Shown: positions 1 to 6,211, counted from the stretch's first letter. The stretch is DNA of 11,587 nucleotides from CAYOMP01 sp964405075 (GCA_964405075.1 CAYOMP010000087.1:1-11587), one strand, 5' to 3'. Notes: generated from the letters alone by a model not told the origin. Program-made: numbers and translations.

Positions 1-1
1 A

Positions 2-1357
2 TTAACTACAAATCTGGTAGTGGCGGATGAGTCACGTACTGCAAAGACAATATGTTTGGCAGTATCGCCTTCGTTAAAAAAATACGGGATTCCGGGAAGA
101 GCAAGGTTATTTGAAGTGATTCAAAAATGCAAGGAGGCAAAAATCAGAACTGGTAAAGAGATTAATTACATTGTTGCTACACCGAGGATGCAACTGTATA
201 TGAATTATAGCAGCAGAATTTATAAGATATATTTGAAATATGTTAGTTCAGAGGATATACATGTATATTCTATTGATGAAGTATTTATGGATGTTACTGA
301 TTATTTAAATTTATATAAAGATGATGAAGGTAATCCAATATCAGCAAAAAGCTTGGCACATAGAATAATTAAAGATGTGTTAAATACCACAGGTATAACA
401 GCAACGGCAGGTATTGGAACTAATCTGTATCTGGCAAAAGTAGCAATGGATATTGTAGCTAAAAGAGTTGAACCAAACGAGGATGGAGTTCGTATTGCCA
501 GTTTGGATGAGATGACTTATAGAGAAATGTTGTGGGAGCACACACCACTTACTGATTTTTGGCGTGTAGGTCCAGGTATTAGCAAAAAATTACAAGATAA
601 TGGAATGAAGACAATGGGGGATATAGCAAGAGTGTCTATTAGTCCTTTTGGATATGGTACAGGTGAGGATTTTTTGTTCCAACTATTTGGTATTGATGCA
701 GAATTGCTTATTGACCATGCATGGGGGATTGAAACCTGTACTATGGCAGATATTAAGAAATATAAGCCTAGTACCAATTGTATTTCTACAGGACAGGTTC
801 TTGGCTGTAGTTACAGTTTCGAAAAAGGACGAATTATAGTGCGTGAAATGTTGGAATTACAAGTGTTGGAGTTAGTTGCTAAGAAACTGGTGACAGATAG
901 TGTAACATTAGATATTGGATATGATAGAAGTGAAGCTAATGGTTATGCTGGTGATATGGCACTGGATTCATATGGCAGAACTGTGCCAAAACCGGCACAC
1001 GGTTCTTGCAAGCTAAAAATGCATACATCTTCCACTGAAAAATTAATGGATGCATTACTTAGTATATACGACAGGGTAGTAAATAAAGCATTAAAGATTA
1101 AAAGGGTTACAATTAGCTTTGGAAATGTAATTGAAGAGAGTAAAGCTGTTACAGAAACCTATGAACAAATGGATTTATTTACAGATTATGCCAATACGGA
1201 AGATAAGGCGAAGGTAGAAAGAGAACGAAAAATGCAGGAAACTATGATTAAAATACAAGGAAAGTTTGGCAAGAATGCAATTTTGAAAGGAACTAATTTG
1301 GAAGAAGGAGCCACAACAATTGAGAAAAATCAGCAGATTGGTGGTCACAAAGCATAA
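2..1357 (+). CDS. Y-family DNA polymerase (UmuC/DinB-like), 5' end missing
   Basis: This is a translesion DNA polymerase that copies past damaged bases. The frame is open to the left edge, and the residues before the first GTG (position 20) already match the family (NLVVADESRT), so the gene starts outside the window and the first catalytic aspartate is not visible. Numbering from the GTG, the palm motif YSIDEVFMD lies at 83-91, with the acidic pair D86/E87 that binds metal. The block GITATAGIGTNLYLAK follows at 125-140, then a helix-hairpin-helix thumb and a little-finger domain. QMDLF at 383-387 fits the beta-clamp binding pentapeptide, expected for a polymerase recruited to stalled forks. 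A YolD-like gene follows after 27 bp, the usual partner arrangement in Firmicutes. No SOS operator can be judged because the promoter is off the window. The exact subfamily is not certain. Confidence 0.9.
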   Translation, partial: LTTNLVVADESRTAKTICLAVSPSLKKYGIPGRARLFEVIQKCKEAKIRTGKEINYIVATPRMQLYMNYSSRIYKIYLKYVSSEDIHVYSIDEVFMDVTDYLNLYKDDEGNPISAKSLAHRIIKDVLNTTGITATAGIGTNLYLAKVAMDIVAKRVEPNEDGVRIASLDEMTYREMLWEHTPLTDFWRVGPGISKKLQDNGMKTMGDIARVSISPFGYGTGEDFLFQLFGIDAELLIDHAWGIETCTMADIKKYKPSTNCISTGQVLGCSYSFEKGRIIVREMLELQVLELVAKKLVTDSVTLDIGYDRSEANGYAGDMALDSYGRTVPKPAHGSCKLKMHTSSTEKLMDALLSIYDRVVNKALKIKRVTISFGNVIEESKAVTETYEQMDLFTDYANTEDKAKVERERKMQETMIKIQGKFGKNAILKGTNLEEGATTIEKNQQIGGHKA

Positions 1358-1384
1358 TTATTAATAGGTATTGGAGTAGAATAT

Positions 1385-1813
1385 ATGGGAAAATATGACG
1401 ATATTATAAATTTATCACGGCCAAAATCTAATAGAATTCCAATGAATAGAGCGGATAGAGCCAAAATATTTATGCCATTTGCTGCGTTAAAAGGATATGA
1501 TGATGAAATTTTGCAACAGCAAAAGCAGACTTATGAAAAAATCCAGCTGTCTGAAGAAGAAAAAGAGATTTTGGATAAAAAAATAAAGAGTCTTGAAGAA
1601 TATACATCTAAGAAAAAAGAAGTGAAAGTTACAATTAAATATTTTCAGAAGGATTATGTACGTTCTATAGAGGAAGGCAAAGAAGTTGGAGAGTATATGG
1701 AATTGTTTGGAAGTGTTAAAAAGATAGATGCGATATTTGGAAAAATAAAAATAGATGAAAATGTTATTGAATTAAAAAATGTAGTAGATATATCAGGGGA
1801 AATGTTCGAATAG
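1385..1813 (+). CDS. YolD-like protein, companion of the Y-family polymerase
   Basis: This is a 142-residue soluble protein. The N-terminal pattern YDDIINLSRPKS...MNRADRAKIFMPFAALKGYDDEI is characteristic of YolD-like proteins that sit beside Y-family polymerases in clostridia. The middle (about residues 40-80) is a charged helix, probably coiled, and the C-terminal half is beta-rich with alternating hydrophobic residues. YolD-like proteins have been proposed to take the place of UmuD as a polymerase partner in Firmicutes; that role is inferred here from family and position. The gene begins 27 bp after the polymerase stop, behind a weak Shine-Dalgarno (TTGGAG, 8 bases from the ATG), and is almost certainly co-transcribed with it. 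Confidence 0.8.
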   Translation: MGKYDDIINLSRPKSNRIPMNRADRAKIFMPFAALKGYDDEILQQQKQTYEKIQLSEEEKEILDKKIKSLEEYTSKKKEVKVTIKYFQKDYVRSIEEGKEVGEYMELFGSVKKIDAIFGKIKIDENVIELKNVVDISGEMFE

Positions 1814-1846
1814 TTTTAAAAAATAAAATTATCTTAAATATTCGAA
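1805..1846. repeat. 8-bp inverted repeat at the 3' end of the YolD-like gene
   Basis: TTCGAATA (1805-1812) is repeated inverted as TATTCGAA (1839-1846), with an A/T-rich loop of 26 bases. The left arm overlaps the stop codon of the YolD-like gene. Each arm contains the palindrome TTCGAA. The tract after the right arm is A-rich on the + strand, so it is not a standard intrinsic terminator for the upstream operon. It could be an RNA 3' end stem or a protein-binding dyad. Confidence 0.35.
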
Positions 1847-1860
1847 AAAAAGAATGCAAA

Positions 1861-1900
1861 AGTACTAATTTTACGAAAGGATTGCGAAAATAGTACTAAT
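1861..1900. repeat. Direct repeat AGTACTAAT around a -35 element
   Basis: AGTACTAAT occurs at 1861-1869 and again at 1892-1900. The 31-bp offset is close to three helical turns, so both copies face the same side of the DNA. The first copy lies upstream of the putative -35 and the second lies inside the promoter spacer, a geometry typical of a transcription-factor site. The regulator is unknown. Confidence 0.4.
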
Positions 1901-1911
1901 AGTGTTATCAT
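1882..1911 (+). promoter_or_regulatory. Probable promoter of the zinc-ribbon/flagellin operon
   Basis: A -35-like TTGCGA (1882-1887) is followed after 18 bp by TATCAT (1906-1911). The TG dinucleotide one base upstream (1903-1904) makes an extended -10. Transcription would begin near 1918, giving a leader of about 70 bases. No sigma-28 type flagellar promoter (TAAA...CGATA) was found here or just upstream of the flagellin, so this housekeeping-type promoter is the best visible candidate. Confidence 0.5.
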
Positions 1912-1986
1912 TTAAAAAGTATGATGGGGAAAAAAGTAGTAATGTGTTGGGACTACAAAAATGTATAGGTCAATGAAAGGAAATAT

Positions 1987-2379
1987 ATGGGCATTATTTA
2001 TGAATGTTCTTGCTCTTCTTGTGGGTTTAAAAAGGAATTTTTTCTGGGCGGAGGATTCAATTCATGTAGTCTTGAGAGAAATTTTAAAGCTATATCAGTG
2101 GAAGAACGAGAGGAAATAGAAAAGTTGCAGGAATCAAATCTTATAGAGAGATTTGAGATAGAAAATAAAATTACAAAATGCGAAAAATGTAAAATAATAG
2201 GAAATAAAACCATTATTTCCATATGGAAGAAAAATGGTGAGAAAATAATTTTTGGTAACAAATGCAATAAGTGCAAGGATGAACTTATTGTATTTGATAA
2301 TATATGTGTTAAAGAGACTACGTGTCCACAGTGTCAGAAATCTGATGCTGATTACAAGGAAGTAGGACATTGGGATTAG
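1987..2379 (+). CDS. Small cysteine-rich protein with paired zinc ribbons, unknown function
   Basis: This 130-residue protein has 11 cysteines. CxxC knuckles lie at 9/12, 65/68, 93/96 and 113/116, with extra cysteines at 7, 27 and 107. The 65/68 and 93/96 pairs could form one zinc ribbon. The first and last pairs could close a second, so that the chain folds back on itself. Residues about 36-60 form a charged helix. There is no signal peptide or membrane segment, so it should be cytoplasmic. The gene has a good ribosome site (AAAGGA, 5 bases before the ATG) and ends 10 bp before the flagellin ATG, so the two are very likely co-transcribed. I do not recognise the family; a regulatory or chaperone-like role for the flagellin is only a positional guess. 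Confidence 0.75.
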   Translation: MGIIYECSCSSCGFKKEFFLGGGFNSCSLERNFKAISVEEREEIEKLQESNLIERFEIENKITKCEKCKIIGNKTIISIWKKNGEKIIFGNKCNKCKDELIVFDNICVKETTCPQCQKSDADYKEVGHWD

Positions 2380-2389
2380 GGGGATTAGG

Positions 2390-4696
2390 ATGGTTATAGC
2401 ACATAATATGTTAGCTATGAATGCTGACAGACAGCATGGAATTGTCAACGGTAGACTAGCGAAAAGCACAGCAAAATTATCATCAGGGTATAGAATTAAT
2501 AGGGCTTCAGATGATGCAGCAGGATTAGCAATTAGCGAGAAAATGCGATATCAGATTAGAGGTCTAAATCAGGCTTCTGATAATGCTGCAGATGGTATAT
2601 CACTGATTCAGACTGCAGAAGGAGCTTTAGGTGAAGTACATTCTATTTTGCAGAGAATGAGCGAATTATCTGTAAAAGCAGCCAATGACACTAATATGTC
2701 AATTGATAGAGATGCTGTACAGGCTGAGATGGATAATTTAAAGGAAGAAATTGACAGAATAATTGATACTACAGAGTTCAATAATATGATTTTGTTGGAC
2801 GGTACATGGAAGAAAGATACATCTGGTACTACAGTATCACCTTATGCATCAGTTACATCAGCCAATGAAAGAGTTTCATCTGATGGAACAGAGGAAGCAA
2901 TAACATATACAATAGAGGAGCTTAGTCAATTCGAGGGGATAAACATTGTATATGAGGCATTAACAAGTGGCGTTTCTACGACGCAGTCGGAAGTTGGTGA
3001 TGCAACTATATCAGGATATGATAGTTTGAAGACTACTCTTGAAACACAAATCGTACCACAGGCAGTACAATCTATTATTAGTACATATGATGCCACATTT
3101 GGATATTTGAATGGAGCATCTATAGGTATTGGACTGAGGTTATATAGTGATTCAAATAGTGGAGTTTTGGCATATGTAAGGGGTAGTGTTGGAGGCACTC
3201 TTCAAAATACGACTCAATCCTATCAGTTAGGTGTAAATATGGCTTCTTTATCATTTAATTCGGACGGTTCATTGACAGATAGGTCCAGACAAGCGTTAGA
3301 AGCAACTATTTCTCATGAAATGATACATGCATTTATGGATGAGACATTAACTAATGGTATGTTTGGATTTGAGGGAGTAGTACAATCTGCAAATGCAGAA
3401 TTTCCTGGCTGGTTTACAGAAGGAATGGCACAGACAGCAGCTGGAGGTTACAATAACTTTAATGACTTCGTTAATGGAAGTTATAGGTCTGATGGAAAGG
3501 GCGGCTTAGGTATAAGTATGTCTTCTTCAGCGAGTGATATTAGTGATATTTTGAAAAGGTCTCCTCTTAAATTAACATCAGGTACCCCAGCATCGGAATA
3601 TGGTACAGGTTATTTGGCATGTATGTATCTGGGATATTTGGCTGGCGGTGGCAATCTTAGTCAAAATGCTATAGCAGAAGGTTTGGACCAGATAATGAAT
3701 GAAGTAAAGAACGGATATAGCCTAGATTCTGTTATTGCTAAATATACATCAGGTAAGTACAGCGGTATTGATGACTTTGCCAGTTCATTTGGTGATGCAG
3801 ATTCATCAGCATTTGTGTATAATCTGACACAAGCAGTTGGCAATGGTTCTGGTACTCTAACTGGTAGTAGTCTTACTGCTACAGATGTTTTGGCAGATAA
3901 TACATTAACTGGTGTTAATTTATTTAAGTTAAATACCACAAATGATTTTGTAGAAAATGCATATCCTACTGGATATACAGCATTGAGTGGTGCAGGAACT
4001 TATACTGGAGCAACAGCTTCAGGAACTGGTTCTGGAAGTGGAACAGGTGGTACAGGTTCGGGCGGAACTACAGGTGGAACAGGTGGCACAGGTTCGGGCG
4101 GAACTACTGGAGGTACTGGCGGAACTACAGGAGGAACAGGTGGCACAGGTTCAGGAGGAACTACAGGAGGAACAGGTGGCACAGGTTCAGGAGGAACTAC
4201 AGGTGGTGCAGGCGGTACTGGTTCGGGTGGTAATACTGGAGGTACTGGAGGAACTACCAGTGGAGGTGGTTCTGGAACAGGTAGAGCATCTAGAATACCA
4301 AATGGAGGACTTAATCTTCAAGTAGGTAAAGATCAGGGACATTCTCTTAAGATGTTCATTGAAGCGATGGATACTAATTCATTAGGAATAGACACAGTTG
4401 ATGTATCGTCTTTTGAAAAAGCAGGAGAGACTCTTACAAAGGTACAGGATGCTATTAACAAGGTATCAGAACAGCGTTCAGAGCTTGCTTCATATCAGAA
4501 TAGATTAGAGCATACAATTATTAATCTTGATAATGAGGCAGAGAATACTACAGCAGCTGAAAGTAGAATTCGTGATGTGGATATGGCTGATGAAATGGTT
4601 AGATATAGCAAGGAAAAGATTCTGATGCAAGCAACGCAGTCAGTTATGGCACAGTTAAATAAGATACCGGAATCGGTACTTAGCCTATTGGGATAG
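2390..4696 (+). CDS. fliC: Flagellin with built-in metallopeptidase (flagellinolysin)
   Basis: This is a filament subunit of 768 residues, well above the roughly 270-500 of ordinary flagellins. Residues 1-140 are a classic N-terminal D0/D1 flagellin domain (ASDDAAGLAISEKM, LQRMSELSVKAAND, EFNNMILLDG). Residues 632-768 are the C-terminal D1/D0 domain, ending in ESVLSLLG. Between them, about 170-530 form a gluzincin-type zinc peptidase: HEMIH at 309-313 (zinc ligands H309 and H313, catalytic E310) and WFTEGMAQ with E344 as the probable third ligand. A Gly/Thr/Ser linker fills 545-631. Flagellins with such a domain in the hypervariable region are known as flagellinolysins and form proteolytically active filaments. 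All key residues are intact, so activity is expected. The chain has no signal peptide, as normal for flagellar export. The ribosome site is the G-rich run just before the ATG, and a strong terminator follows. Confidence 0.93.
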   Translation: MVIAHNMLAMNADRQHGIVNGRLAKSTAKLSSGYRINRASDDAAGLAISEKMRYQIRGLNQASDNAADGISLIQTAEGALGEVHSILQRMSELSVKAANDTNMSIDRDAVQAEMDNLKEEIDRIIDTTEFNNMILLDGTWKKDTSGTTVSPYASVTSANERVSSDGTEEAITYTIEELSQFEGINIVYEALTSGVSTTQSEVGDATISGYDSLKTTLETQIVPQAVQSIISTYDATFGYLNGASIGIGLRLYSDSNSGVLAYVRGSVGGTLQNTTQSYQLGVNMASLSFNSDGSLTDRSRQALEATISHEMIHAFMDETLTNGMFGFEGVVQSANAEFPGWFTEGMAQTAAGGYNNFNDFVNGSYRSDGKGGLGISMSSSASDISDILKRSPLKLTSGTPASEYGTGYLACMYLGYLAGGGNLSQNAIAEGLDQIMNEVKNGYSLDSVIAKYTSGKYSGIDDFASSFGDADSSAFVYNLTQAVGNGSGTLTGSSLTATDVLADNTLTGVNLFKLNTTNDFVENAYPTGYTALSGAGTYTGATASGTGSGSGTGGTGSGGTTGGTGGTGSGGTTGGTGGTTGGTGGTGSGGTTGGTGGTGSGGTTGGAGGTGSGGNTGGTGGTTSGGGSGTGRASRIPNGGLNLQVGKDQGHSLKMFIEAMDTNSLGIDTVDVSSFEKAGETLTKVQDAINKVSEQRSELASYQNRLEHTIINLDNEAENTTAAESRIRDVDMADEMVRYSKEKILMQATQSVMAQLNKIPESVLSLLG
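4064..4228 (+). repeat. 36-bp in-frame tandem repeats coding the Gly/Thr/Ser linker
   Basis: Units lie at 4064-4099, 4100-4120 (short by 15 bp), 4121-4156, 4157-4192 and 4193-4228. The units at 4121-4156 and 4157-4192 are identical base for base; the others differ mainly at third positions. Each full unit codes GTTGGTGGTGSG or a close variant. The repetitive tract continues less regularly to about 4282 and back to about 4022. Because 36 is a multiple of three, gain or loss of units changes linker length by 12 residues without a frameshift. Confidence 0.9.
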
Positions 4697-4732
4697 GTAG
4701 TAATTGTTCTAAAGTTTTGAAAATGAAATATG

Positions 4733-4799
4733 TTTCGCGGCGCTCGTCGAAAAACTATGTAAACATAAATTTTCCTCGTTGCTCGCGTAAATTATGTAA
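4733..4799. repeat. Tandem imperfect GC-rich element between flagellin and its terminator
   Basis: Two related 30-bp copies lie at 4733-4762 and 4770-4799. Both share GCTCG in the centre and end in an identical TATGTAA. Copy 1 can form a small hairpin (TTTCG...CGAAA, 4733-4737 with 4748-4752), and TATGT/ACATA (4756-4760 with 4763-4767) forms a second short dyad. CG dinucleotides are dense here compared with the surrounding A/T-rich DNA. It may be a dispersed intergenic repeat; its function is unknown. Confidence 0.5.
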
Positions 4800-4834
4800 C
4801 CAGCCTGGTTTCAGGCTGGTTATTTGTCATTTTT
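4798..4834 (+). terminator. Strong intrinsic terminator after the flagellin gene
   Basis: AACCAGCCTG (4798-4807) pairs perfectly with CAGGCTGGTT (4812-4821) around the four-base loop GTTT. The 10-bp stem is followed by a T-rich tail ending in TTTTT at 4834. It lies about 100 bp after the flagellin stop codon and closes the zinc-ribbon/flagellin operon. Confidence 0.92.
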
Positions 4835-4955
4835 GATTTACTTCAAAGTTATTTTATCAGATTTGTACAAGCGTAAGTCTACATATATTATAGTTGGATT
4901 AAATGCTAAGAAATATAATAAAGTTATTTATTACTATAAAAGAAGATAAGTATTT

Positions 4956-4964
4956 GTTATAATA
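4956..4964 (+). promoter_or_regulatory. Extended -10 promoter element
   Basis: TGTTATAAT matches the extended -10 consensus TGnTATAAT exactly. No good -35 hexamer is visible 16-18 bp upstream, as is common for extended -10 promoters. The predicted start near 4971 falls right at the beginning of the structured segment that follows. Confidence 0.55.
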
Positions 4965-4972
4965 GAGAATGT

Positions 4973-5034
4973 GAGAAATATGTAGATTTACACTTACAGG
5001 AATTAAGTGTGCAAGATTAGCAAGCGGTTTCTCA
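4973..5034 (+). ncRNA. Candidate structured RNA segment following an extended -10 promoter
   Basis: TGAGAAA at about 4973-4979 pairs with TTTCTCA at 5028-5034. Inside it ACACTTA (4990-4996) pairs with TAAGTGT (5004-5010) over a 7-base loop, leaving an unpaired GCAAG...GCAAG tract before the closing strand. The first arm may be off by one base. There is no U-run after it, so it would be part of a longer leader and not a separate terminated RNA. It does not match a riboswitch class I know. Confidence 0.35.
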
Positions 5035-5092
5035 TAGTTATAGTATTTAAACGAAGGGGAAAAGTGTAGATAAAAAATTGTAAAAGATAGTG

Positions 5093-5098
5093 TATAAT
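5093..5098 (+). promoter_or_regulatory. Possible -10 box for the HAD phosphatase leader
   Basis: A perfect TATAAT sits at 5093-5098 and would start RNA near 5105, giving a leader of about 214 bases before the phosphatase ATG. No clear -35 hexamer is found at 16-18 bp, so support rests on the -10 alone. Confidence 0.4.
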
Positions 5099-5126
5099 GT
5101 GAAGTATGTTATTCAAAATAATATTA

Positions 5127-5247
5127 ATCGCACTCAAGGAAAAAGGAAGCACGAACAAAGTGAGTATTTACTTTTTATGGTGCGATACCGACAAAATCAA
5201 AAAGTGCGACAGCACGATAGATACAAAGTATCTGGATTTTGGAGGTA
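5127..5247 (+). ncRNA. Candidate structured leader RNA with two domains, unrecognised class
   Basis: Domain 1 is closed by ATCGCAC (5127-5133) with GTGCGAT (5180-5186), and encloses the hairpin AAAGTGA/TTACTTT (5157-5163 with 5168-5174, one G-U pair). Domain 2 abuts it directly and shares the base at 5186. TACC-GA-CAAAATC (5186-5198) pairs with GATTTTG-GA-GGTA (5235-5247): 11 Watson-Crick pairs around a tandem G-A/A-G mismatch. This helix closes a three-way junction whose arms are GTGC/GCAC (5204-5207 with 5212-5215) and AGATAC/GTATCT (5219-5224 with 5228-5233, triloop AAA). A second GTGCGA at 5204-5209 could compete with the one at 5180-5185, allowing a switch. The GGAGG inside the closing helix has no start codon at proper distance. 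This is pairing seen by eye, not an energy calculation. Confidence 0.5.
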
Positions 5248-5318
5248 AAAGAAATAGAAAAATTAATAATTATATATACACGAGTAGAAAATTTACAAAT
5301 AGAATTACGAGGAATATT

Positions 5319-6191
5319 ATGAAAGATTTACAAGAAGTTTTGAAAAATGCAGATATTAGATTAATAGGAATTGATTTGGATGGCACGTTATTTAATAATC
5401 AGAAGAAGATTACAGATAGAACCTTGAAAATATTAGAAAGGGCAATTGAAAAGGGAATACAGATAGTTCCGGCAACAGGACGACATTTTAACGGGATTCC
5501 TGAAGAATTGAAGAAAATAGAAAAAGTACAATATGCTATGACGACTAATGGTGCTGCTATTTATGATGTTAATTCAAAGGAATGTATATATGAAGACCCT
5601 ATGGTTAATGAATTAGCACTGGAATTGATTGAAAAATTGGACAAAAACGACATTTTAATAGATGCCTTCATTAAAGGTAATGGTTATACTAGTCAAAAAA
5701 ATATTGCTTTTATCAAGGAATTAAACATTCCAGATGTTATGAAGGATTATATGATAAGAACCAGAATAAAGGTTCCTTCTTTGTATGAGTATGTAAAAGA
5801 GGAAAAATTGGATGTACAAAAATTTACGATGAATTTTAAACCATTAAGTGATAGTACATTTAAGGACAGAGACAAGGTGTTAGAGATAGCAAAAGAATAT
5901 CCCAATTTGGCATGTGTATCTGGTGGAATGAATAATGTTGAGCTAACTAATGCTACAGCAACTAAGGGAACCGGATTAGTAAGATTAGGAGAAATGTTAG
6001 GTATAACAAGGAATCAGATTATGGCTATTGGTGATAGTGGGAATGATTTTGAAATGTTAAAAATAGCCGGAATAGGTGTAGCTATGGCTAATTCAGAAAA
6101 AGAAGTGTTAGAAATAGCAGATATAGTTACCAAGTCAAATGAAGAAGATGGAGTAGCTTATATTATAGAAGAATATTTGAACTTGCATTAA
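5319..6191 (+). CDS. Cof-type HAD-superfamily phosphatase
   Basis: This is a 290-residue cytoplasmic hydrolase of the Cof (type IIB cap) group, which removes phosphate from small metabolites such as sugar phosphates or cofactors; the substrate cannot be read from sequence. Motif I is GIDLDGTL with the nucleophile D19 and acid D21. Motif II is PATGR with T53, motif III has K216 in ATKGTG, and motif IV is GDSGND at 238-243 with metal-binding D239/D243. The cap lies between motifs II and III. I chose the ATG at 5319 because GAGGA lies 5 bases upstream and family homology begins right there. The frame is open back to an ATG at 5106, but that would add 71 residues unlike any HAD domain, has no ribosome site, and would translate the structured leader. 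Confidence 0.9.
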   Translation: MKDLQEVLKNADIRLIGIDLDGTLFNNQKKITDRTLKILERAIEKGIQIVPATGRHFNGIPEELKKIEKVQYAMTTNGAAIYDVNSKECIYEDPMVNELALELIEKLDKNDILIDAFIKGNGYTSQKNIAFIKELNIPDVMKDYMIRTRIKVPSLYEYVKEEKLDVQKFTMNFKPLSDSTFKDRDKVLEIAKEYPNLACVSGGMNNVELTNATATKGTGLVRLGEMLGITRNQIMAIGDSGNDFEMLKIAGIGVAMANSEKEVLEIADIVTKSNEEDGVAYIIEEYLNLH

Positions 6192-6211
6192 TTGTGAAAA
6201 TAATATATGAG

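Larger units (their letters stand above)
4835..5318. other. Long intergenic leader region without a convincing gene
   Basis: Between the flagellin terminator and the HAD phosphatase start no frame looks protein-coding. The region holds two TATAAT boxes, two strongly structured segments (listed separately) and an inverted pair, TAAGTCTACA (4874-4883) with TGTAGATTTA (4981-4990), matching at 9 of 10 positions. From 5248 to 5318 the DNA is plain A/T-rich sequence leading to the ribosome site GAGGA (5309-5313). An open frame running in from 5106 is discussed under the phosphatase gene. Confidence 0.6.

Noticed and set aside
1799..1850. LexA/SOS operator near TTCGAA sequences
   Set aside because: The dyads do not match the CGAAC-N4-GTTCG pattern of Firmicute LexA sites.
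2300..2389. Sigma-28 promoter directly before the flagellin
   Set aside because: TAAA at 2310-2313 is not followed by a GCCGATAT-like -10 at the right distance, and the stretch is inside the zinc-ribbon gene.
4064..4228. 36-bp regularly spaced repeats resembling a CRISPR array
   Set aside because: The units are contiguous with no spacers, lie inside the flagellin reading frame and code for Gly/Thr/Ser.
3987..4325. Open frames on both strands over the repeat tract, including a Pro/Val-rich one on the minus strand
   Set aside because: They are alternative-frame readings of the repetitive linker, lack ribosome sites, and sit entirely inside the flagellin gene.
5242..5246. GGAGGT as the ribosome site of a gene starting near 5255
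   Set aside because: No ATG, GTG or TTG occurs within usable distance, and the bases form part of the predicted closing helix.
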